27,651 nucleotides of DNA from Basidiobolus heterosporus B8920 (taxonomy: Eukaryota > Basidiobolomycota > Basidiobolomycetes > Basidiobolales > Basidiobolaceae): NCBI GenBank assembly GCA_000697455.1, contig JNET01033741.1, forward strand, positions 1-27,651, in the 5' to 3' direction. Positions 1 to 8,947 of this stretch are shown here, one piece after another. The notes below the pieces were generated by a model. That model was given only the letters and a program-made list of their open reading frames with translations. It was not told where the DNA came from and made no database searches. How positions within the stretch are numbered: the stretch's first letter is position 1; every line of letters starts with the position of its first letter. Made by a program: the position numbers and the translations under genes.

Positions 1-1
1 C

Positions 2-256
2 TTGGCCAGAGTAACTCATCAAAATGACTATGTCCCATCCGGCTTGCAACAGTTTACCCATTTTCCGGGTCAAATACTGCTCAAGGAAGATGGTACACAC
101 AGGGTATGCAAAAACCCCGAGAATCTGCCAAAGGGCATCTTTGAAGATCCCGAGTGCAGATATGTAATGGAATGGCCGGAATGGCCTTTATGGGCGCATG
201 GCATTGATGATAAATATATTGCTTTGCTACAAAAGGCCATGGAAGCAGCTGCCTAG
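2..256 (+). CDS. Class 3 (fungal) lipase-like protein, C-terminal fragment
   Basis: This is the last 84 codons of a gene that begins left of the window, so no start codon is claimed. The peptide carries the segment THQNDYVP, which resembles the THxNDxVP segment holding the catalytic Asp of fungal class 3 (alpha/beta hydrolase) lipases. The following FTHFPGQILL matches the usual strand after it. The late AHGIDDKYI places a His where these enzymes have their catalytic His, near the C-terminus. Two cysteines (in RVCKNPE and DPECRY) could form the family's C-terminal disulfide. The nucleophile Ser (GxSxG) and any signal peptide would lie outside the window. The likely role is a secreted or vacuolar triacylglycerol lipase or feruloyl-esterase-like hydrolase. 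The family call rests on short motifs only. The fragment could also start at an exon boundary near base 10. Confidence 0.6.
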   Translation: MARVTHQNDYVPSGLQQFTHFPGQILLKEDGTHRVCKNPENLPKGIFEDPECRYVMEWPEWPLWAHGIDDKYIALLQKAMEAAA

Positions 257-2043
257 TACTGAAAGCAACTATATATCAAGCATTGAAGGCAGAGTGGCAT
301 CTTCTGAATTAAGCTAATATTTAATACACAAACCTACAATACTACATGTACATGATGGGGCTTCAGCAACAATGGCTCATTAGTTATTGGTTGTTGTCTG
401 CTAGTGGCCGTGGTAAATGCATTAATGCTTCCAATCATGTGACAATAGTAGCACAAGTTTTTTGTTTATCATGTACGATCTGATTGCGGCCAATGCTTAC
501 CAATGCTTGATTTGCTCTCAGGCAGGATTAGAGATGGCTAACAAAATTCAATTAGATAGATTGGTTGCACTTAGGTTATTCTGGATCGTGACTGATAATC
601 CATTTGTACACACAGTCACATACTAAAAATAGGCAATAGTTGCTTAGGCCGTGGTCTTTTAAATTACAAGATTTACAATCACCCAAGATATCCGAATTAT
701 TGTTGGCTTGTTGGTCTATCTGGCATGCTCTATGATACGCTTGATTTATCAGCTTTAACTTGGATTCGGTTATAGCAATATACTGTTATCTCCTTTGTTA
801 GCTGCTACTTGCCTTGGGAAAATAATGGTATCTTGGCAAGTATGTGTCTAAACCCTGCATCAATAAAATAACTACCCTAATGCTGAGTATTCTGTAGAAT
901 TTCCAAGTATATCTATAGACTTTCACTAAGTACTGAGAAAATTGGATTTCTTTATGTACTATACTTCAATGCATGACAGCTGCTTTAAGCTCATAGGATC
1001 TTATATTAGTGTATTTAAAGTAAACAAAGCAGCATGTTTAATGTGCCAAGAAAGGTACCAGGTATATGTACAAAGGTTAAGGCTACTTGAATATGATTAG
1101 GAAAGTCAGATATTTGTTGCTTGCTGTGCTTGGTCTCTTCTCTTGCTTTAGGTTGTTTGAATATAGTAATATAAAGGTGTAAGAAGCTGATAATCAGAGT
1201 TATATCATTGCTTTCACTCATAGGTTATATTGGCTTTGTTTAAATAAATGAATAAATATGTAGATACTAAACTAACTTAATGGTAACACTTGCACTCAGC
1301 TATATATTCATAAATAGTATTCAAGTATTACTGTGCAGCCCTATATAGAGTAAAAGTTTGGATCTATCTGGGAGCAGTCTGTGTCTCATATTATGCTCTA
1401 GATAATCATCAAAGTGGCCACATTTGTTTAAACTGACATTAGCCAACACAGAACTTGAGCATATCTTTATCAGTCCTTGAGCCTGACAGAAATCAGCTTT
1501 ATTGCTAGCATATGATCTGATCGATGAGCTTGGTTTAGTTGATTGTTTATACTAATCAAATGTGCAATTTCAGCATGATTTCAGGATTAAGTTTCACCAT
1601 ATTTATAGTAGTAACCTGCTTTGTAGGATTCAGACTTTCATTTTTGACATTTTGCTTGAATTTCGTCAGTTTTGGATGGCATTTGCTTTCGTTACTTTCG
1701 AGTTCCTTCTAGTATATGATTTGGCCCTGTACTTGTATGATTCGAAGTGTCAGATATCAGCAGGTACAAAATCAAATATGTAATAGTAGTATGACAATAG
1801 GCGCATGGACAGTAATTTCTCTAGGTATTACGCAAGATATTTCAAACTTCCAAGCACAAATATTATTAATACTTTAATATCAATAGCTATTCAATCATCA
1901 GATATTAAGAGTGATTAATACACAAATAAATTTCCTGAGAAGTGGCCATACATTTCCAATCATAGGACTAAAGTAACATCACCTTTGTAAATACATTTAC
2001 ATTTACGCCACCTCAAACATATACTTTAAGCTTACCAACATAA
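257..2043. other. AT-rich stretch without recognisable genes
   Basis: Between the lipase-like gene and the ABC transporter I see no protein of recognisable family on either strand. The few open frames (for example 1562-1783 on +, 73 codons, and 1015-1221 on -) are short, rich in Phe/Leu/Ile as expected from random AT-rich DNA, and show no domain. No clear terminal repeats, tRNA or splice-linked exon chain is visible. It may contain decayed mobile-element sequence, UTRs or non-coding RNA. Confidence 0.5.
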
Positions 2044-4820
2044 AATGACTCCCTCGAAACGAACGCCAATATCTTTCACCAGTCAAGTGAAGATATGTGT
2101 AGAGCACAACCTACGTCTTTTCTCGCGCAGGATCTCAAGTGAAAGCTCAAGTACTCTTAACGTCCCTCTTTACCACACTCAAGGACTGCAGGCTAATCCT
2201 TAAGCAGCATTCGTTATTCTCCTGCTATTCCTTTTCCTTGCAGTAATGCAGGCAAGTTTCAATCAGTCAGTATTTCTTTCGGTTTAACAAAACCAACAGT
2301 TTCTAGTTTAACTCGGCTGGCTCTATATACAAGCCGGGACCGATTGGCCTGGTTGAGAGGTAGGTGGAATGGAGGAAAAGATGCTCATTTGTACAAGGCT
2401 AAACAAACTATTAAGCTGGAATATTTCTTTTCCACATGGTACCTCGCACTCTTTCGCAGCCAATCCAGGAATCGTAATAAACCAGGGAGTTCCCGAGAAT
2501 ATCTGGTCTCAAGCCTTGTTTCCAAGCTATATTGCAGTTCAAAAGGAAGAAGTTCGGAATCGCTTATTGAAGTTTAACCATTACAGCTCGATTGAAGATC
2601 TTGTAAAACTCCGGGACTCTCTCAGCATATATGCAACTAACGATCCACCTAGTCTCCCTTCAGAAATAGGATTTGAACTTAACCGGTGGAACAATGATGC
2701 TAGCCAGTTTGATTTCGGGTATACCATGTTTTATATGAGCCATCATGGCATATCTCTTCCTTGGCTCGTCTCAAATATGGAAGCTGCAGTCCAGGATGCA
2801 TTTGGTGACGGTTTTTTGATGAGTAACGTCTCCTTCAGGTCTCTACCATCTACTGGTTCGGAAAATGTGGCTACCACGTTTGACTTTGCTCCTACTTTGG
2901 TAGTCTATGGTAATAAGTATATTATTTAATCTAATATAATATAGTATTAATATTGAGTGGGAACTGTAACTAACTATATTATTTAATCATCTACCTTTCC
3001 CTTCTAGCATTATTCAATCTCCTGTCCATTTACGTGACACATCTAGTGCGTGAGCGTGAACAAGGCCAAAAGCAACTTTTGGTCTTGGCTGGGTTGGACA
3101 CTCGAGCTTACTATCTAGCAGCTTTTGTTAGAGATTTCCTTGTCTATCTATTACTAATCTCGGTGTTTCCCATTGGAGTGAACATCAAAGCAATCCCGGT
3201 GTTCGTTGAGTCCAGCCCGGCTAGTTACTTGTTATTATTGTTAATGACTGGACCACCCTTCATACTATTAGGATACTTACTCTCTTCTATGTTTACGAAG
3301 AGCACATCCGTTCTCACGAAGATGCAATTTCTTTTCATTGCAATGTCTGTACCGGATGTGGGGGTTCAGTATGCTCTAGAGGGAGGTGTTGGTTTGCCCA
3401 CAGCCTGTGTCATGGGCTTTTTCCTACCTACCTCTGCACTTAAGAGTGGCCTAATCGTAGGTATACCCATCACACACTTCATTCTTGATGATTTCTTAAA
3501 TACCTGATTCTTTAGGAACTCAGACTCGCTTATACCAGGGGAGTCCCGTACTCGACACTCATGGTTTTCGATCCGCAGTACTCAATGCTTCCAATATTAT
3601 TGACGTTGGCTAGTAGTACGCTCTTTTACGGGTTCTTAGCCATCCATTTGGACTATGCAGGGAATGTGTGGCTATCACTCAAAAGATTATTTACCCGAGG
3701 GAAATCATCTACTTTACTACACGACGAGACAGAGACAGGAGTAGAGATTGAAGACGATGAAGTGATTAATGTGAACCACAGCGAAACATCTACTAGCACT
3801 GATACGATGCAGATCCAAGGCCTGACCAAAGAATTCCCATTGCAATATTCCAGAAAACGCCAAGTGGTTGTAGATGATTTGTGGTTATCCTTAGGACGCA
3901 ACGAATGCTTAGGGTATCTAGGGCCGAATGGTGCAGGCAAGACCACTACCATTAAAATGCTGGTCGGTGCTACGCCCAACTTCAGGAAATGCCACAATCG
4001 AAGGGTACCCCATAGTTCCTCATTCACCTGAACTGAAGCAATTGATGGGTGTTTGCCAACAGTCAGACATTCTCTTTCCTGAATTGACTGGCAGGGAGCA
4101 CTTACGTCTGTTTGCAGGATTACGTGGCTGTAGCACCATCGAGGAGGCAGTTGAAGCCAGCATTGAGAGCATGCACCTCCAGGAAGTAGCAGACCGAAGA
4201 GTTGATGGCTATAGTGGGGGAAACCAGAGAAGACTGAGTATCGGCATGGCAGTGGTCGGAGCACCAGGGATTCTATTCCTGGATGAGCCCACTGCTGGCA
4301 TAGATGTTCATGTTAGGCAGTCTATATGGAAAACGATCCGGGAGCTGAAGAAAACTACCAGCATCATATTGACCGTAGGTTCGGTATTTTTTTCTCTACC
4401 AGTGCCCATCTACTAACATTATGTTTCCAGACTCATAGCATGGAAGAAGCTGATGCACTCTGTGACCGAATTGCCATTATTGTTAATGGACATCTAGCTG
4501 CATTGGGGACTCCACAACGGCTGAAGAGCGTCTATGGCCAGGGATACAAAGTCACAGTGCGCACAAGGACTATTGACACGGTGGAATCATTGATCCAACA
4601 AATATCGAAGCAATTTGGAAAACGGCATGAACAGGTTCGGGTGAAGCACAGACTCGGAAGTAACGTGGAATTCGAAATCGAAGGCAGCACACCTGGAAAG
4701 ATATTCCGCTTTCTGCAAGAAAATCAGACTTCTTTGGACATTGTGGACCATGCGGTAACTCAAACCACCTTGGCTCAGGTGTTTATCGAGTTTGCCAAGC
4801 AGCAAGGGATTGATCTTTGA
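2044..4820 (+). CDS. Half-size ABCA-type ABC transporter with a frame break after Walker A (possible pseudogene)
   Basis: The product is a membrane transporter of the ABCA class with one membrane domain followed by one ATPase domain. The supported exons are about 2357-2909, 3008-3456, 3516-4374 and 4431-4820, with introns 2910-3007, 3457-3515 and 4375-4430 keeping phase. Two upstream exons are only candidates: 2044 to ~2139, starting [11 protein letters not shown] and resembling the ABCA N-terminus, and about 2205-2232, encoding a hydrophobic TM1-like stretch. Hydrophobic helices lie in the 3008-3456 exon and just after 3561. The ATPase part has Walker [11 protein letters not shown] (3921-3950), the Q-loop MGVCQQSD, signature [10 protein letters not shown] (4210-4239), Walker [13 protein letters not shown] (about 4270-4305) and the H-loop [11 protein letters not shown] formed across the last intron. 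Between 3971 and 3981 the frame shifts: upstream reads MLVGAT, downstream reads [10 protein letters not shown]. No intron can absorb this. It is either a decayed gene or a sequence error. The substrate cannot be told; ABCA proteins usually move lipids. Confidence 0.75.
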
Positions 4821-4827
4821 TTCACCT

Positions 4828-4848
4828 CCATGCACCATGCACCATGCA
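4828..4848 (+). repeat. Three tandem copies of a 7-mer after the ABC gene
   Basis: The unit CCATGCA occurs three times directly, starting 7 bases after the ABC stop codon, in the probable 3' UTR. It is a short perfect tandem repeat with no known role. Confidence 0.8.
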
Positions 4849-5280
4849 CCCATCTACACCTGACTCAATCAAAGCTGATTTTTGGATTTGCGTTACTGAC
4901 TAGGTCGATACTTGATATTGCATATTACTATTCTCGGCGCTAATCCCATAAATAGGAATAAAATTGAACACAAATTAACCACTACTCACCTACAAATGTA
5001 TGTGTTGTCTTTATTTGCTCCACTCGTGGTATTTCTCTGGACTCATCATTGATTAGGTTTGAACTGTTTCAACTGTTTCAACATTACCTCAACATCATCA
5101 TAATATGTTTTTGATCCATTACTCCACTCATTTGGCGTCCATTGACCCCGTCCATTGACCACACCATTCGATTGTTAATGTTCATGGTGGATCATATACA
5201 AAGCAAGTTAGTTAGTTCGACACAGCTGCACATTTGCTTGTTTGTTTGAACGCTTTCTGGTTGCTATGCTTTTTGCGTTC
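4849..5280. other. Intergenic region, promoter side of the GT2 gene
   Basis: No coding region is visible. The stretch holds short local duplications (CTGTTTCAA twice near 5065; CCATTGACC twice near 5140-5160) and should contain the 3' UTR of the ABC gene and the upstream regulatory region of the glycosyltransferase. Confidence 0.5.
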
Positions 5281-5287
5281 TATATAA
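5281..5287 (+). promoter_or_regulatory. TATA-like box of the GT2 gene
   Basis: TATATAA lies 56 bases before the chosen ATG (5343). This is a normal position for a short-leader fungal gene and supports the ATG over the upstream in-frame GTG at 5307. Confidence 0.45.
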
Positions 5288-5342
5288 CAACTCACGTCCT
5301 TCTTTTGTGTACCTGATTTCTTTGTTGAACAACTCCACTCTG

Positions 5343-6746
5343 ATGTTATATTTGACCGCCGATTTCTTTCCTGTGTTCGTGCCCTTCGGTATCATTGGCC
5401 TATACCGCTACATATGGTACATTATCAAGCTGATGGCATACTTCGTATACGAGCCTATACGACCACTAGAAAACCCAACCTACCACTCCCATACGGACGT
5501 TACTATCGTGGTCCCAACCATAGACGCGGGCCAGGAATTCAGGGAGGCTGCTATTTCGTGGCTGGCTAACGGTCCGAAAGAGATTCTCATCATAACTGAG
5601 GAGAATATGCGTGAACCCCTTCAAAACCTGGCCAACTCAGTCGACCCTTCGAAAATACGGGTATTGACAGTTCCCAAGGCGAATAAACGACTACAGATGA
5701 TAGAAGGGGTTCGCCAGGTTACTACTGAGATCTTAGTATTTGTGGACGATGATGCTATCTGGCCGTCAACCCTACTTCAGTATGTGTTGGCTTGTTTTGA
5801 GGATCGGAAGATGGGTGGTGTAGGAACCTCCCAGACCGTGAAATCAGTTGGCAAGCACCAGTCTATCTGGGAAGTTCTGGCTGGGTTTCGCTTGACTCAA
5901 AGAAACATTGAAGTCGCCGCTTCGACGCATATCGACGGAGGGGTTTGTTGTCTATCAGGCCGTACAGCCGCATATCGAACTGCGATTCTAAAGGATCCAG
6001 TATTCATTCATAACTTCACCCATGATCTGTGGTTAAATAAGTATCCGCTCAATTCGGGAGATGATAAGTTTTTGACGCGATGGATGGTTAACCATGGATG
6101 GAACACTTTTGTGCAAGTGTGTCCAGAAGCCGAACTTCTTTCCACATTCAAGAACAATTGGCGCTTCTTGAAGCAAGTTCTTCGCTGGACCAGAAATACC
6201 TGGCGCTCGGATCTCCGTTCTCTCTGTACCGAGAGAACCATTTGGGGACGTTACCCGTTCGTAGCCTTCACGATGCTGGACAAGTTTTTCAATCCATTTT
6301 CACTCCTTGCCGGGCCATTGCTGGTTCTTTCTTTATGTGTCAAGGCGTATCATGGACAATACCATTTACCTCTCTGGGTAGTAATCATCTCGTATATTTT
6401 CTGGCTGGTGATTACCCGCTGTATCAAATTGTTACCCCATTTTTGGCGTCGACCTCAAGACATCATCTACGTCCCGGCCTTCCTGCTTTTTAATTATTAC
6501 TTCGCCATTATGAAACTCTACGCACTGTGTACACTCCATGTCACCGCATGGGGAACGCGACAGGGTGTGGATGGTGCAGGTACTGGATTTGAAGAGAAAG
6601 CCACCCGGCCCATCTTGAATGAGAAGGAGCCATGGGAGAATGAAACGATTCTGGTGAGCAACATTAGCACAAATGAGGACACGCGAATTTCTTTAGATGA
6701 TTCAGAAGGCATCCTATCGCCACTACCACTCCATGTTGCGACCTGA
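5343..6746 (+). CDS. GT2 family polysaccharide synthase (Cps1 / hyaluronan-synthase-like)
   Basis: This single-exon gene of 467 codons encodes a membrane-embedded processive beta-glycosyltransferase of family GT2. It resembles Cryptococcus Cps1 and the fungal GT2 enzymes needed for normal hyphal surface growth. It would use a nucleotide sugar in the cytoplasm and extend a polysaccharide that is extruded through its own channel. An N-terminal hydrophobic segment spans about residues 8-35. The GT-A domain starts at DVTIVVPT (residues 52-59). The DxD-type metal site is VDDDA (134-138), the acceptor/base site is SGDDKFLTRW (238-247), and the QxxRW product-binding motif is QVLRW (278-282). Further membrane segments lie at about 318-335, 341-360 and 373-398, followed by TAWGTR (401-406), a pattern shared with Cps1/HAS proteins. 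The last 60 residues are acidic and serine-rich, probably a cytosolic tail. The ATG at 5343 was chosen because the upstream in-frame codon is GTG. The polymer made cannot be told from sequence. Confidence 0.88.
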   Translation: MLYLTADFFPVFVPFGIIGLYRYIWYIIKLMAYFVYEPIRPLENPTYHSHTDVTIVVPTIDAGQEFREAAISWLANGPKEILIITEENMREPLQNLANSVDPSKIRVLTVPKANKRLQMIEGVRQVTTEILVFVDDDAIWPSTLLQYVLACFEDRKMGGVGTSQTVKSVGKHQSIWEVLAGFRLTQRNIEVAASTHIDGGVCCLSGRTAAYRTAILKDPVFIHNFTHDLWLNKYPLNSGDDKFLTRWMVNHGWNTFVQVCPEAELLSTFKNNWRFLKQVLRWTRNTWRSDLRSLCTERTIWGRYPFVAFTMLDKFFNPFSLLAGPLLVLSLCVKAYHGQYHLPLWVVIISYIFWLVITRCIKLLPHFWRRPQDIIYVPAFLLFNYYFAIMKLYALCTLHVTAWGTRQGVDGAGTGFEEKATRPILNEKEPWENETILVSNISTNEDTRISLDDSEGILSPLPLHVAT

Positions 6747-6866
6747 TTCTAGTACAGGTGTATTCTCAACGCTCTGATCCCCCACTTCATATGCCTAGAA
6801 ATACCACACATCCAGCCACACTAACCATGAAATAACTTAATAAACTCCCACTACTCCTCACGTGAA

Positions 6867-6872
6867 TTTATT
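6867..6872 (-). terminator. Poly(A) signal of the coiled-coil gene
   Basis: Read on the minus strand this is AATAAA, about 18 bases after the stop codon at 6891. It lies in the 144-base gap between two convergent stop codons. Confidence 0.45.
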
Positions 6873-6890
6873 ATTAGAAAAATAGTGGGA

Positions 6891-8334
6891 CTAGTTACGA
6901 ACATCCAGTGATTTCAATTTCCCCTCTAGATCCTTCACTTGACTGTGAAGCCTACGATTCTCTGAGGTTACCTGTCTAAGTTTACGGTACGCCTGGGCAG
7001 AGATGTCATCGAATTGGGAGCGAGCATTCTCCATGGACTTCAACAAACCTGATCTGGCTGACTGCTCCAGGGCTAGTTGTCTCTTGGTCTTTTCTAATTC
7101 TTTCAGCAGAGTAGTGTTCTCCCATTTTAGTGATTCAAAATCTATTAGTTCATTGGATTGTCTGGGTATATTGGATCTGGAAGGGGAGGCCGATTGGGAG
7201 AGTGTGAAGGGGATATGTATAGAAGCCTCCTCGATAGTATGAAAACTGTCTTCTGAGGAGAAGGACGACGAACGTGAGCGTGAACTACTAACCAGTTCTT
7301 CAGGATTGCCTTCAACCGAGCGATGATCCCTGTCTACTTCGGATTTGAACGTTACTTTAGTGGCCCTTGGGCTTTCTGGTACAGGCTCTTTTGATAGTAA
7401 AACCGTTGAGGACACGGATTTACGGGGTATTACTGATTTCGGAGCTGGAGCAAGTTGAAACGGGGTGGCTGTGGCTGAGCAGTTTTCGGTCGGTGCAAAA
7501 GAGAGTGTGCTAGTATAGTAAGATCCGGACGTGGGATTGAATTGAGGAGTGGATGGCAAACTACCATCAGTCCAGTCCTCTTCGTTCGTTTGGTAACGTT
7601 GAGGGTGCGAGCCTCTAAGTGAATCCAGAGTGGTTTTACTATGATCGAAGATACTGTCGACAGGTGATGGTTGAGGTGATATACTAAAGAGAGAGGCAGA
7701 TGGAGATGAAGGTAATGATTGCTCTGAAGAGGTTGTGGCATCCTTGTCGTTGACCCGCTTGGGCTTTTTACCAAAGGTTTTTTTTATCAACGAACTGATG
7801 GATTTTTTCTCAGCGATGGGTAATGTAGGGCCAGTAGACGAGGTATCGGAGGTAGCCTCTGTATCACTTTCAGGATGGCTGTGATCACCAGAGTCGGCAG
7901 AGATTTTGGCAGTGTGGGCAGTGCTTAGTTGAGCATATGAATTAAAGTGAGGCAGAGACGTACGCGGTGGTCTGCTAGGTGGTTTACTAACCGATGTGTG
8001 CTGTAATTTATGGGAGAAATTGTCAAAAGAGATTTGCTTTTTTAGGGGTTTTCTTGAAGGATATTGGCTAGCTCGGAATTTTTCTGATTGATGATTCGAA
8101 ACAGAGCCACGTCTATTAGATACCAGTGATAGCCTAGCTGGTGGCTCAGTTTGTAAGATTCGGTCGAATTCCTCGGTGGTCATGACTCGTTTGTCTCTTT
8201 GTTGTCTGGGACTATTGTGCTCAAAAGATGTGGGTGGCGAAGGGTTTCTTGAAGTCTGTGTGGAAGAGGTCACCTTCTTAGTCTTCGTTAAACAAACAAC
8301 GTTCACAGAAGCTTACCATAGTTGCAAAGCCCAT
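6891..8334 (-). CDS. Serine-rich protein with C-terminal coiled coil, function unknown
   Basis: I do not recognise a named family. The long open frame (8255 down to 6891) has no suitable ATG at its 5' end. A short first exon, 8334-8317, gives MGFATM and joins through a 61-base GT-AG intron (8256-8316, donor GTAAGC, acceptor CACAG) in phase, for a product of about 460 residues. Most of the chain is low-complexity and rich in Ser, Thr and Pro with many SP/TP and RxxS sites, typical of a heavily phosphorylated disordered protein. A basic patch reads KKSISSLIKKTFGKKPKR. The last ~85 residues, from about IDFESLKWEN, have a heptad pattern of Leu, Lys and Glu and should form a coiled coil. It shares a ~610-base divergent promoter region with MAD3 and is convergent with the GT2 gene. 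A cytoskeletal or polarity adaptor is possible but unproven. The alternative start is the in-frame ATG at MTTEEFDRIL. Confidence 0.7.
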
Positions 8335-8947
8335 AGTTCAAGCTAAAGTTGGGGGTGATAAGTAGGGAAAGGACTAGATAACGACCAAATAACCGGATGA
8401 CGTATCCAAACTAGTGGCAGAGGGATTCAAAGTAGAGGGAAAGTAGTAGAAAAGCAAAGACGTTAATGACTCAACCAAAGAAGTGAAACGAACTTTAAAT
8501 CAATCAAATGAGGGAAAAAAATAAGCAATTGTGGGGGAGGCAAACAATAATAGTCGTACATATATGGCCACACTTGAACTAAATTAAATTTCCTTTTATT
8601 GTCGCCGAAGATGTAGTTCATATCACAACCTGTAAATATTGATGACCCTTCCGTAAAAAGCAGGTTGACTAAAGATAACCACACTCTCTCCAGGTTCGAT
8701 TAATATTAACCATATTTGCCTACGCATATAAACTGATTACAGTCATTGGTTTTGTTGACATTTGAATGAATGCTATCTCAGTAACCAATTAGATATAATA
8801 CATTAGTTATGTACGATTTAATCAGTTAACCATTGTTTTTGATTCCCAGTTTCCATCAAAAACATTCCTCCCTGTGCGCACATCCGGTAAGCACATCGGT
8901 TTTTTGACATCATTTACTCGTGCAAACTATCTTCACCCAAGAAGAAC
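8335..8947. promoter_or_regulatory. Divergent promoter region between the coiled-coil gene and MAD3
   Basis: This 613-base gap separates two genes pointing away from each other, so it must hold both promoters. I see AT-rich sequence but no convincing paired elements. The open frame on the minus strand at 8463-8684 shows no family features. Confidence 0.5.

Noticed and set aside
1562-1783. 73-codon hydrophobic open frame
   Set aside because: No homology recognised, AT-driven Phe/Leu content, no supporting splice or promoter pattern.
3653-4264. 203-codon minus-strand open frame across the ABC ATPase
   Set aside because: It is antisense to a well-supported ATPase domain, so it is a shadow.
5307-5342. 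GT2 start at the GTG codon at 5307
   Set aside because: Nuclear genes start at ATG, the next in-frame ATG is at 5343, and the TATA-like box is only 20 bases before 5307.
8686-8705. GGTTCGATTA, similar to a tRNA B box
   Set aside because: The flanks cannot form the T-stem, and no A box or acceptor stem is found upstream.
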